NCBI GenBank assembly: GCA_947095585.1 | Contig: OX352763.1 | Location: forward strand, 99,303,908 to 99,367,907 | DNA: 64,000 nucleotides | Source of the DNA: Nephrocerus scutellatus | Lineage: Eukaryota > Arthropoda > Insecta > Diptera > Pipunculidae | Reading direction: 5' to 3' | Shown: positions 21,495 to 32,480 of the stretch, piece by piece | Layout: every line of letters begins with the position of its first letter | Position numbering within the stretch: position 1 is the stretch's first letter | Notes under the pieces: model-generated | The model's database searches: none | What the model was told of the DNA's origin: nothing | Seen by the model: only the letters and a program-made list of their open reading frames with translations | Position numbers and translations under genes: made by a program

Positions 21495-21699
21495 ACATTA
21501 TGAACGCAGTCACCCGTTGTACAACAGTATGAACTATGAACGTGGACATTGAATGCTTACGAACGATGTATACGATTAGTCAGTACGTTCGTAATTATTG
21601 CAAACGACACACGTCGTTATTCCTACTTATGTATATTTGTAATAAAAAAAAGTTGTTTTAAAAAGACTAAATATTTATTTCCTGGAAGCTTAGTTAACA
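21490..21699 (+). repeat. Gypsy 3' LTR
   Basis: 210 bp, one base different from the 5' LTR. The gag-pol stop codon overlaps its first five bases. The usual purine-rich tract immediately before a 3' LTR is weak here: the preceding bases are ACAGAGGATGGCCGAC. Confidence 0.96.
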
Positions 21700-21862
21700 A
21701 GATTGACAGACAGATAGATAGATAGACAGACAGATAAACAGATTGATAGACAGACGGATAGACAGACAGATAAATAGACAGATAGACAGACAGATAGACA
21801 GGCCTATAGACAGACAGATAGACAGATAGATAGACAGACTGATAGACAGACAGATAGTCAGA
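21700..21862. repeat. GACAGATA-type microsatellite
   Basis: About 160 bp of GACAGA, TAGA and CAGA tetramers and octamers. It is the continuation of the repeat seen before the 5' LTR. An open minus-strand frame of I, S, L and C residues here is a repeat artefact. Confidence 0.95.
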
Positions 21863-24800
21863 CCTAAAAATTGTGTCAAATTGTCGGCGGTGACAAGAGC
21901 ACTTCAGAACTAATAAATATTGTACATCATAGGTTCTTTCTTCGGAGTACCTTAACTTTTTGTTTTTCTGGATAATTTAAATACATCAGTTGTTTTTAAA
22001 TAGAAGTAATATGTATTTTAGATGTTTTCCTTATTATCTAATTCAGTTTTATGCTAAAACTATTTTACATTTTTTTTAAACATTTGAAAAAGTGGTCGAA
22101 TGTTAGGGTCTGGTCACCTAGTACTAACACTAAGTACATTTTTTCTCTTTAGTACCTGGTTCTATTTTAATGACAGACAGAAAACTTGTACCTACTTCCC
22201 TAGAACTTTTATATACATTTGTTATAGGTATAAATAAATAAATTTGAAAAGATTTTGAATTTTTTTTTTATTATTATATTTATTTTATTATTTTGTTAAT
22301 TTATTATGAGGTTTGAGTAGAAAAATTGTCAAATAAGAGATTTGAATTTTTTTTTATTCAATAAAATTATTGCTTTTGGTCAACCTCAGTAAATATGATC
22401 TTCTTTTCAACGAATTTATAGACATAACTACAAGTTTTCTTTTTAAAAGTTTTCTGACTGTATAAATAGAATGGGTTACTATTTTACCAAGTTACTTAGG
22501 TCGTGAGTACTCCAATTACTGTAGTAAAATAGCCAGCAGTTCGAAAAGGAACCAAACAATTCGAGTAACAAAAACATTTAAAAAAAACATTTTTTTCTTC
22601 TTCTTCTGTTACTTTACCTTTTTTTAGTTCAAATTATTTCCTTAATTGTTTCTATATCTAGAAAATAAAAGAGGTGAACCTCGTTGGTAGGTACCAACCA
22701 ATACCAATAGCCTAAACCGGCACGCTTATTCGCTCGCACACCTTGCTCCTACAAAGAACTACAATAAAAACCAGCAACAAATATGAATAAATACAACTAC
22801 AAAGCAGACGATAAAAGAGGAAAATATATTATGTATACCGAGAGAAAAAAAAGAAAAACAACTTAAAGCTCGAAGAAAAAATCATCTTCATCGCCAAAAT
22901 CGTCCCGCCATAGTGCTGCTTGTCTAGTGCCGCTACCATTCTCACTCCACTGATAATCTTTTTCTCTCACTCACTCTGGATACGGTCTGTCATTCTGTCT
23001 ATTAAATATCTATATAGTGCGTAATGTATACTACTGTAGTCCAAGTCAATAACATCCAATCAGGTTTGTTAAAAACCTATCTATACTCTAACGTTCGTTT
23101 TTAGGTGTTTCGATTGATCCTTGTGACTACTGTCTGGTTAATTGCGGCTATAGTACTTTATATACTCTCTCACTCTCGTTTGCTTCTGCATGATTCGATC
23201 CGGTCGTTCTCCTTTGTCGCACCTTAGCAACAAAAGCTTTGGTTTACCGGCCGTGTGATATCATTTTGCCGACGGTGTTGCATCTTGCATGCGTTGCCGT
23301 TGCCAGGCGAGAACGAGCATACAAAATTATGCGTATGTAGAAAAGCACACAAGGAGAGTTGTCGAGTAACTGATTGTTTTTTACTCAACTTGTTCGTTCA
23401 CAATAACAAGTAGAAAAACAAATTCATCACAGTTTCGATATGAAATTCACCACATTCACAATTATATCTCTTAAAGTGATGAGTAAATTTCGACCTATGG
23501 ATGGAGGCGAATAGAAATATGTTAGAGCAATGCAATTGCAATGGGAATGGTTCAAGGCTTCGATATGTGAACGGGAAGACTTATTTAGTTCTTTTTAGCT
23601 AAACTTGTAGCAGGTCTTGAAATATTCGGATAAAATTAAATTATATGATAAAATTAAATATTATGCAATAATTTTTAGATAAATGAATTCCCTACAAAAT
23701 TAACATTCGGGAAACTATTGTACAAATCTCTTAATCTGCTCTGATCTTGTGAGCGAGCTGATCGCATGTTGATATAAGTTGATTTTTTTGATGACTTCAT
23801 TCGTATTCTAAACTTCCTCGGAATTAACATATTTAACTCAAAATATATATTAAGATTTTAAAAATAAAGCAAAAAAAGACACCATATAATTCTGTGATAA
23901 TTTGCTTTTTTAATTTTAGACCTTGCCGATTCCATTATCTACCTTTACAAAGCGAAAACAAAAAAATCACTCTCTTTTTTAACAATGAGAGTACGACGCT
24001 CTCTTTGAAATTAATTCAAAAAAGAAAAATGCCAGCCCATATAATTTCTGTCTTTCAAGTTTTCAGGTTCAACCAATTGAAGGGGCATGCCTCGAAAAGA
24101 AGACAAAGGACAAAGGAAGAACGCAACGGTTTAACAGAGACTATACCGAACAGTACTCTGTATTGAGAAGAAGTTAGGTACCGCTGAGGGAGAAAACTGC
24201 CCATTTTATTTGTTTCCGATAATCGCTCCCAACTCCCAGTTCTGGGAGAACACTTGAGTATTTGTTATCTCGCTGAAAGAAAGAAAGACGGATTTTTCAG
24301 CCTTGTACCTTTTTTTTGGAAAGAGAAAGAAATAGGGACATCGTTTCGCCAATATATGATTTTTTTGTGTCAAGAAATTTCCCTTTTTTTACCGTGTACC
24401 TACCGTGCTGTATAATGTGCATACAGAGAGTGTATCCTTGAAGTGAATGTGGTTGGAACAGCAGTGCCGTCAGCGACCTGCAGCTGATGGGTGGGAGTAG
24501 GTAGTGTCTTCAAGCACAAGCAAGCAACTCAAGTAGTCGTATATAGCGCGATGCCGTGGATAGATACCTACATATACTCCCTACTTTTCCTGTAGGTCGA
24601 TCTATGATTCTTGGATTTCTTTCTCCGTGGTGTGCGCGTCGCGCAAAAATACATACCAATACATGTCCTTGCTTGAACATAAAAGGGATTTCAATTTCAA
24701 CTCAAGAAGGGATGGATGGATGGATGCGGATCCGGATGCATAATGGGACTCCTTTCTTTGGTGTAGGGAAGCAAATGGATATGTTCTGTGCACAAATATT

Positions 24801-25479
24801 TCCAATAGGTACTTACAAAGTTGCAAGAAACCATTTACTATTTACACATGCATACATAGGAGAACATAGAGGGTTAAATCTCAAAGCTAATCTCTGCCAA
24901 TCTCAATCTCTGGTCCATATGGTTATCGACCAATGATATTGGAAATATGTCAGTACGCAAAGCATCATTAGTTGTGATGATGTGTTGTTATATGTATGTA
25001 TGTATAGACGATATAGTGTAATAGTAGAATATCCTTATCCCTATACCATTGTATGATTTATTTTATGTGATACGACTACCTACCTACCTACATAGAAATC
25101 GGGTATTCGTCTCCTACAGAACCTTACAGTAGGGATTATATTGATTGCAATTTACGAGCTTTTTTGATTGTACTCTCGTTCTCTTTCTTTTTGTGGGTGT
25201 GAAGGTTGTTTTTTATGTTTATGAAAAGCGCTATGTATATAATAACAGAGTATATGGGCGACGCTGATGGGGTCGTCATGTAGAGTCGGTTGCTGTTATA
25301 TTAGGATGCCTTCTATTAGATTTGTTCTTTTCAGTTAGTTATAAAGAGGTGGGAATTTGTTCGTTCATTGGCACTTAATTTGCACGCGACGATGTCTTTA
25401 TAAACGCGCGCATGCACTTGCACCGCATTTGCGTTATGCTCCGATATTTAGTCGTCGGGAATCAGGATGATAATGATAA
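21863..25479. other. About 3.6 kb of non-coding DNA, nothing recognised
   Basis: AT-rich, with ATGG/GATG tetramer runs near 24710 and TATGTATG runs near 24990. Short open frames at 23894-24166 and 24556-24936 show no family resemblance. No transposon ends were recognised. Confidence 0.35.
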
Positions 25480-26165
25480 TGATCCTGATTCCTGATTTTA
25501 AAGAGTCTTGACAGACTATAGTAGGCTTTGTTGGCTTTAAGCAACCATTTGCGTATTTCTGATTCCATGCTGTTATCGGCTGTTACAGTTGACCCGAGAT
25601 AGTTAAAGGATTGCACTCGACTTCATCAAATTCGCGCGGGACCAATATTGGACCTTCTACTCGCAGACGTGGCCACCATGTACTTTGTTTTGCTCTCATT
25701 TATGTGCAGCCCCAGATACCGTGCCGCCTGCTCGATCTAGATGAAAGCTTCCTGTACTGCTCATGGGTTTCTGCGTAAGCCAGTATCTGAATGGATTTAT
25801 AGAGGATTGTTCTTCTCGCCGTTACGTCAGAGTCTCGGATCAATTACTCCAACGCCAGGTTGAAGAGCACGCAGGCCAGTCCATCCCCTTGTCGGAGTCC
25901 GCTATAGATGTTGAATGGGCTTGATAGTGATCCGGATATTTTTACTTATAACATTGGTCATGGTCAACCTACATATAGTCTTGTCAGTTTATTTGGGATG
26001 CCGAATTCTGGAATATGGAGCAATGATGACTTTGGCGTATGGGGCTATCCTGTCTTGAAGGAAAGAGGAGAAAATCTTATACGCGGTAATCAACAACGTT
26101 ATACCACGATAATTGCCGCAGGTTGTGATATCTTCTTTCTTATGTATGGGGCATAGGAGGAGAAG
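25480..26165 (-). pseudogene. RTE-type LINE copy 2, decayed RT fragment
   Basis: Read from high to low coordinates, it aligns with the RTE copy at 60.45-61.23 kb. From 26160 downward it gives CPIHKKEDITTCGNYRGITL, then YKIFSSFLQDRIAPYAK. It then jumps, through an internal deletion, past the GPYQCGF box to FGIPNK-like sequence. After that come the ISGSLSS region and GLRQGDGLACVLFN (about 25875-25910), a conserved RT block that the 60-kb copy lacks. The last readable part includes QSFNYLGSTV and NKAYYSLSRL near 25510-25615. It breaks off near 25485. Multiple stops and frameshifts make it non-functional. Confidence 0.85.
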
Positions 26166-26559
26166 TTATTTTATGAGGAGTATACCCCTCATAGCTTTTT
26201 CACCTTTCGGCATTAAGTGATTTCTTTATGTCTGTCTTGACCATCAAGCAATTTCACACCCCCTCCTTCGCTCTCCTAAATAGCAGGGAAAGAAGACCAC
26301 ATAGTTCATATCGTCGGGTAAATCAACTGCACCACAGACGTCTACATTATATGACTATTTATTTACTCATTCGTACTGGTCTTACACATTATTTCTTCAG
26401 GATCAATGAATTCATGCACCCTAAGACCCAGCTCTGTCCAAAGCTTTTTTATGCCTTCCTTGTTCTTTTGACTTACAAGGTCTTTAGATATCGGCAATGG
26501 TTTTTAGAATTTATTAAAACTAGTTATCGCCTATTGGTCGAAATTTGACCGTCTCTCTG
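26166..26559. other. Spacer, nothing recognised
   Basis: An open plus-strand frame at 26228-26548 resembles no family I know. No repeat or transposon end was seen. Confidence 0.3.
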
Positions 26560-26569
26560 TACTCTATGC

Positions 26570-26690
26570 GACCCTCCACACGGTCACTGATCCGCCCCAC
26601 CCACCATCCACCCACTCCCTCGCCCTACACCACCCATCTCCAACCACCCAACAACCTCACTCAACCCCTCCACCACTGTATTTCTGTTCT
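26570..26690. repeat. Cytosine-rich, guanine-poor tract with minus-strand G4 motif
   Basis: About 115 bp composed largely of C and A with very few G, unlike the AT-rich surroundings. CCC runs at 26611-26613, 26617-26619, 26623-26625 and 26633-26635 are separated by loops of 3, 3 and 7 bases, which meets the usual G-quadruplex pattern on the minus strand. Confidence 0.8.
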
Positions 26691-28689
26691 ATCAAAAATT
26701 TGAACGTTGAACTCTTAGCAACTGCTCTAAACGCTAAAATGAACGATAATAGATAACTTTTCTTTCCAATTTTTTTTTATTGATAACACTAAAGCTCATC
26801 AATAGCGTGAAAATACACCCCCTCCTATATGATTTTTTCACTAAATTACCCAAGGAATCATCCCATTAAGTATTTTCCACCTTAACGGATACACACACCC
26901 TGTATAAAGAAATAGTTTTCATTTTATAATAGGTAGGTATGTAGGTAGATACTTTCTATGTTATGGGTTCGTGTTTCTACTACATATAAGTTTTCTTTAA
27001 CAACAATTTAATTAGAGATAAAAAAAAAAATATAAAATACAAATTTGTCAAAATTTTAATTACAGTGCTGCCAAAATAGAGTATCCAGTATGCAAATTTC
27101 ATTGCATTTTGCTCAATGGCTTATGGCATCTGAAGCAAAATATCTGTTGCAATCACTTACTTACACATATTTGAAATATTTGGATACTTGTTTGGAAATA
27201 AAATCCGATACAATATAACATCCCAAAAGGACAATCAGGATGACGCCTTCTCCAGGCTTAATGCATATATACTTTGGTACATTTTTACAGCAACCAATGC
27301 ACTCCAAACAGAACGTCCGGCATTCAGCCCGGGGATATGTATCTTTGCAGCCTTAACTCCACGCTCCACCATTAAAATCATCGCATTATAATCAACTTTT
27401 TTATTGGACGCCCCAATCGAAATTTCCTAAGTTCACCATTGTTTTTTTTCGCTCCAAGGGAGGTGAGAAAAAATTTCCAATTTTCTCCTTCATATAGAAA
27501 CGATAGATGGCATTTGGTATTGGTACCTGGTACAAGACGGAGTTACACACCCAGCCAGCCAGCCAGCATATACCCACATTCTATAAAATGATTTTATTTT
27601 TTCCACATTTTCCTCTCAAAGTAAATATGTGTGTGTAAGCACCTATCATCGAGCATTCATTCTTCTAATACATACGCTCAATAAATAAAGCTCAGCCAGA
27701 CGGCGCACGGTACAAGAGGAAAATCCTCCTGACCGTACATGTAGAAGAGACAAACACAACACAAAACAAGAAATCATCGTCTTCTCTCAATAAGGAAAAA
27801 CCAATAAAGGAAAAAATTCCCTCTCATCAAAATAGGAGCAAACAAGCGAGCATAGTCTCATCGGAGTATCACAACCACCCATCATATAACTACAACGACC
27901 GTCGAGCTATAACGCTAACCATTTCAAACCATCTTCATCATCATCATGAATGCCAAACAGAAAACGGGAAAAAAATGAAGAAAAAAAGGGAAATAACCGA
28001 AATCGAAGCTAAGTATCCTCTTTTCGTTTGTTCGCTTGTGGCTTCTGTCGTCATCGGCGAGACTCCTACATAGGTGCAGTTGGACGCAGGCCGTTCAGTC
28101 TTGTAGATTAGGTGGCTGGTCCGTATCTTGTCGTTGCGCGGACGATTATCCACCCACCATCTAAACCCGGTTCCTGACAATACACATTTTGTTCCTATGT
28201 TGTATGTATATCGAGTAATTCTTTTCGTTTTTTCTAATTTGTTTATAGCTCTTTTATATCCTCGGTAAGCAGAGACGTAAAATGTTTTTTCCCACGCCAA
28301 TAGACGAAAGTGACTGTTTCATAAACTATAACCTAGCTTCGAAAGTAGCCGTTATACACACTAGTGAGTTAACAATTAAAATACTTCTGTTATTTACTGC
28401 AGTCACAGCGAACACACATTCCCAGAGTAATTTAGCTTTGCGCATAACCGGTTTAGCAGAAAAACCGCTTTTGGTCGTGTGAAAAATACCGTACATTACT
28501 CGCAGAAAAGTGTTCATCGTGATAAACTCCACTTTCCATGCTCGTTATGTAATATACTATTACATCAGCAATATAGAAAAATGGAACTGTGTAGGGACAC
28601 GAGACAAAATGTAATGAATAATGTCACAGCATTTATTAAAAGGAGTCATAAGGGACTCAGTAAATAATGTACACATTCTAACTTGAGAA
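26691..28689. other. About 2 kb of non-coding DNA, nothing recognised
   Basis: Simple repeats only, for example CAGCCAGC at 27551. A minus-strand 118-codon frame at 27944-28300 has no family resemblance. Confidence 0.3.
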
Positions 28690-29784
28690 ATTAAATTTAA
28701 AAATTCCAACTGATATTGGTGTAGTGTATTTTGACAATTAAAAAATTCGACGAACAAAAACGTCATAAATTACATTAAGGACCTGGGAACATCCTTCATC
28801 AATCACAGCAGTCTATAGCCCTCCAAAACATGTTATAAGTCCAGATCAATATAATAAACTGATAGACTTTAGAACAGATTCATTATGAGCGGTGACTTCA
28901 ACGCAAAGCATATCTGGGGATCAAGATAAACTACAAATAAAGAAAGAAATCTACTTAAGTACATTCAAGAAACTGGATGTGATTTCATTTCCACTGGAAA
29001 ACCCACTTACTGGTCGACTGATCAATATAAAACTTTTCATCTAATAGACTTTTTCATAACAAAACAAGTCTCAAAACATTATCTGATAATAGAAGACGGT
29101 ACAGATCTCTCTTCCGATCACTCACCGGTCTACTTGACCTTCTACGACCAAATAATTTTTAAAAATCCGAGTTTGTCCTTCTATACTAATATTATGAAGA
29201 GGTAATGCTAGTTTGTGTATAGGAGGTAATCTTCGGAACTACAGAACCTATTTCAAAAATTCTTTCACCAGTATGTAGAATGGACTTTCAGCGGGAACAG
29301 AAGTTATATATATTTCGTGGCGACCAATTGTGTAACTAAACAACTAAAGTCGACGAAAAAACGGTCGCGCATTATAATGACTGTTTGCTGTGTTGCACTG
29401 CTCGCTGCGCATCTTTCTGTGTTATGTTTTTTACCATAAGTGACTATAGAAACCTGATACCATCTCACCAATTTGGATTTGGGGAAAAACATTCAATACT
29501 TGACCAAGTAGGTACATCGGATAATCGACGTAATAGAAAAAAACATTGGAGTGCAAAATGGTTTGCTCTGCAGTATTTTTAGATGTTACACAAGCGTTTG
29601 ACAAAGTATGGCATTAAGGACGTGTCCATAAACTAAACATGCTTTTCCCTAAACAGTACGCAGAAATAGTTGAATCATACCTTTCAGACCGATATTTTCG
29701 TATAAAACAAGAAGACGCCTACCCAGAATTAAAAGAAATCAATGCAGGTGTTCCACAGGGAAGTATTCTAGGTCCGGTTTTATA

Positions 29785-30355
29785 ACGGGTGATCAATTTA
29801 GAGGTATCGGATTTTAAATTGAAATAAAACAACAAAAATTCATTTACATTTATTTTTTGAAGATAATCCCCTTTAAATGTTGGCCGCAACTGCGCTGTAA
29901 TTCAGACATCCGTAAACACCAATTTTGAATGACTCACTCGAGGACTTCGGTCAGTATCTCGCGAATAACTTGAGTAATGTTGGCTTCCAAAGGTGTGATA
30001 TCACACGATATTGGTGGCCAATTCAACGGTACGAAACGAGAGATCAATTGCTCACCGAAACGTGGACGCAGTAAATTCATTGTGTCACGGGCTGCATGTG
30101 ATGAAGCGCCGTTTTGTTGGAAGCAAATGTCCTGGGGATCACGGGTTTCAATTTCCGGCATCAAAAAGTCGTTTATCATGGCGCTATAGCGTTCGCCATT
30201 ATGCTGTTGGCCTGAGCGCGCGATGAACACTTTTCACAGAGCGTCGATTTTCGTAATAAAATTGTAAGATTTGTAAACGTTTTTGAGGCGTTAGTCTTTC
30301 CATGATGAAATGTCAATGAATACTGAATAAAATTATGACATAAATTATCACACTT
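29785..30355 (-). mobile_element. Mariner-type element, internally deleted (571 bp)
   Basis: TATA flanks both ends (29781-29784 and 30356-30359). The left end reads ACGGGTGATCAATTT and the reverse complement of the right end reads AAGTGTGATAATTT, an imperfect terminal repeat. The left end resembles that of the larger element at 33.1-34.4 kb (ACGGGTG, then a GAGGT block). Removing the insertion rejoins GGTCCGGTTTTATA to TCCTCTTTAC of the host LINE in frame, which fixes the boundaries. It is a deletion derivative that would depend on transposase supplied by another copy. Confidence 0.88.
29934..30303 (-). pseudogene. Mariner-type transposase remnant with internal deletion
   Basis: Starting at 30303 and reading downward, the first residues are MERLTPQKRLQILQFYYENR, close to the N-terminus of the transposase at 33178. 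After about 31 codons the frame breaks and jumps to the middle of the DDE domain. There FQQNGASSHAARDTMNLLRP aligns with FQQDGATCHTARETIDLL, with Asn replacing the second catalytic Asp. NWPPISCDITPLE carries the third Asp region, after which similarity ends. Most of the DNA-binding and first catalytic segment is missing, so it cannot encode an active enzyme. Confidence 0.85.
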
Positions 30356-30501
30356 TATATCCTCTTTACGTATGACTTACCACTCCTTGCACGTTAGCAA
30401 CTTTTGCTGACGACACAGCATACTTGCACATGAGAAAGCAAGCAGCGCTGCTCACAGCTCACAGCGCACAGCGCATAACGTACACATAACACAGATTCCG
30501 G

Positions 30502-30694
30502 GGCAAAAATTTTGAATGGGAGCCCCCCGACCCCGCGGCCCTATTACACTCAAATTCTAATAGAAAGTTTTGTCATCGGAAATATACATTTGTGCAAAAT
30601 TTCAATTAAATCGGGCTTTTGAAAGTGTGTTAAAAATTGATCACAAGATTCTGCCCACCAGCCAGCCAGCCACGGGCACGCGAAGTTAATATGG
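30502..30694 (-). repeat. CTGGCTGG-family dispersed repeat, copy B
   Basis: Head portion and first module only, inverted: GGGAGCCCCCCGACCCCGCG, AAATTTCAATTAAATCGGGC, TTAAAAATTGATCACAAG, CCAGCCAGCCAGCCACGGGC and ACGCGAAGTTAATATGG. It lies inside the Jockey-type LINE. Confidence 0.9.
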
Positions 30695-31271
30695 ACAACT
30701 TCAAAATAAAACACATTCCAATCACAACAAATTCTGCGACTTAGGCATGACCTTAGATGCAAAACTTCGATAGAATGAACACGTCAAGAAAAAAGGAGTT
30801 GAACTAAGCATTAAACTCAAAGATATGAATTGGCTTAACAGTTGGAAATCGTCACTATCAATCTAAAACAAGACTCTTATTTATAATCAAATACTGAAAC
30901 CAGTAGGGACACGTGGAATCTAACTATGGGGTTGTGCTAAGCATACCACCATTAGCATAATTCCAAAAGTCCAGAACAAAGTATTAATATGTATTGCTGG
31001 ATGCATCCTGGTATTTGAAAACTAAAGACCTCCATCGAGACATGGGGACAGAAATCGTATCTAACACAATCGCAAAGTATGCAATGGCTAATGAGTAAAT
31101 ACTGATGCAGCACACCAACGAAGAGGCATCTAGGCTTATCATCCAGACTGGGATAACTTGAAGACATAAGCGCACTAAGTCTAAGTCCCATGAGTTACTA
31201 TTCGCATGTATCTTTGAATTTGATATTTATATCTATTAATGTACAATATAATAATAAGTTAAATGTAAACT

Positions 31272-31339
31272 GCCCGTTAGTTTTCTAAGACACTAGTTTT
31301 TTTTGCCCGTTAGTTTTCTACGACACTAGTTTTTTTTGT
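31272..31339. repeat. 34-bp tandem duplication
   Basis: TGCCCGTTAGTTTTCTA followed by A or C, then GACACTAGTTTTTTT, occurs twice head to tail with one difference. It lies about 60 bp past the last readable LINE sequence and could belong to its 3' region. Confidence 0.85.
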
Positions 31340-31559
31340 AGTGAAATCAAATGTAGTTCAATTACTTTCTTAAATTTCAAATTAAAAACAAATAAATTAC
31401 ATTTTAAATATGTAATTATTTTATTTGTCATTTACCAAATAGGTATTTTGTTGATCAAACATTGAACAAAAATAAGAAAACATTAAACCAATGACCAGTA
31501 ATACTCCAAAATACCATGACACATTATGTCAATATTGTTTCATTATAAACATATCACAT

Positions 31560-32480
31560 CATACATCAAAATAATTTGAGAAATTTGTTTCCTAATTGTG
31601 TCGAAAATATTTTCCAACACGATATTTTTTTTAATACTATCAACAATGCTGTTTTGTCATTTGTCTAGATTTTTATTTGCGGAACGTTTTAAAATTTGTC
31701 GAAACAATTCTGCCTGAATTTTTGCCCACACAATTTGTTTTAGGCATTTGTATCCAACTCGTGTCTAAATTTTTATATGAGAAAAATTTAAGAAATATAA
31801 ATTAAGTTAAAAATATTTTTCTGAGAAATTTTGGACATAATTTGTCGAATTTGTTCTATCCAAACTTTTGCTACATAATTGTGTCTACATGGTTTCATTT
31901 AAAAAACATTTGAAAATATTGTTTGTAAATTATATCGAGAATGTTTATCAAATACAATTTATTTTATTTGTATCAAATATTGTGTTTCTTAATTGTGTCT
32001 AAGTTGTCATTTAAAAATAAATTAAGAAACGTGTTACTAAATTTGGTCGGAAATGTTTTCCGGCAATATTTGTCAACAGAATTGGAGAAAGTTATATCGA
32101 ATTTTTTTTTCGTTTAAATAATAATAATAATATGTGGCGCGACAGACCATTGTGGTTCAAGGCCTAACTCTGTGCTGCACATGTTAATTTTTGGGCACAA
32201 ATGGAAGGGACCTACAATTTAAGGCCGGATCTGAACGGCGAATTGAGAAGCTTTCCGTGACAAGGTATTAATTACTCTCGGAACGTTTGTCACCCATTCG
32301 CGAGAGGTGGGACACCGTGAAAAATACTTTTTGGTGTTGCTGGGATTCGAACCGGAACCTCCTGCGCAGCAGCCATGTGCATTACTACTGAGCCACGGCG
32401 TTTAAATGCATTTGAAAAAATGTCTCTAAATGGTGTCGAGAATATTCTTCGACAAAATTTCTGTAGATTGCTTTCTGTTA
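31560..32480. repeat. Degenerate tandem repeats, about 115-120-bp period, split by a SINE
   Basis: Blocks of the form ATTTAAAAA-CATTTGAAAA, TAAAT-GTGTCGAGAAT, TT-CAA-ATTT recur several times (about 31570, 31890, 32020 and, after the SINE, 32401). They are strongly diverged. The SINE at 32120-32400 splits one unit at TTTAAAT. I could not fix an exact unit or copy number by eye. Confidence 0.5.
32120..32400 (-). mobile_element. tRNA-derived SINE, full length, TTTAAAT target duplication
   Basis: On the minus strand the head reads CGCCGTGGCTCAGTAGTAAT, an A-box-like region, followed by GGTTCGAATCCCAGCA, a perfect B box (GGTTCGAATCC). This is the internal promoter of RNA polymerase III. The unrelated body follows, ending in GGCGCGCCACATATT-type sequence and a (TTA)n tail at 32120-32133. 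TTTAAAT lies at both 32113-32119 and 32401-32407. The SINE has no protein and relies on LINE machinery. Confidence 0.9.

Larger units (their letters stand above)
16165..21699 (+). mobile_element. Gypsy-type LTR retrotransposon, 5535 bp, apparently complete
   Basis: Two 210-bp LTRs flank a single long gag-pol frame. AGAT occurs directly before the 5' LTR (16161-16164) and directly after the 3' LTR (21700-21703, with one A shared in alignment), a 4-bp target duplication expected for gypsy elements. The LTRs differ at one base (G against A in the AATAAAAA-GAAG region), so the insertion is recent. Domain order is gag, protease, RT, RNase H, integrase, which defines the gypsy order. There is no env frame after integrase; pol runs into the 3' LTR. 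The element lies in a GACAGATA microsatellite. Confidence 0.95.
28690..31210 (+). pseudogene. Jockey-type LINE, endonuclease and RT, carrying two insertions
   Basis: Decayed ORF2 of a Jockey-type element. The endonuclease reads ITAVYSPPKHVISPDQY (about 28800), SGDFNAKHIWGSR (about 28887) and SSDHSPVYLTFYDQ (about 29110-29150). A gap follows. RT resumes with LIPSHQFGFGEKHS (about 29455), FLDVTQAFDKVWH (about 29577-29615) and INAGVPQGSILGPV (about 29737-29780). A deleted mariner interrupts exactly here (29785-30355), after which the frame continues into CTLATFADDTAYLHM (about 30388-30430). A CTGGCTGG-family repeat (30502-30694) interrupts again. C-terminal sequence such as WYLKTKDLHRDMGTEIVSNT follows at about 31010-31070. 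Many stops and frameshifts are present. Without the insertions the element would run 5' to 3' on the plus strand. Confidence 0.85.

Noticed and set aside
21694..21879. 61-codon frame of I, S, L, C repeats on the minus strand
   Set aside because: Translation of the GACAGATA microsatellite.
32340..32400. Possible tRNA gene on the minus strand
   Set aside because: The A and B boxes belong to the SINE head: the body continues for over 200 bp, copies exist at 4.95 and 61.4 kb, and target duplications flank it.
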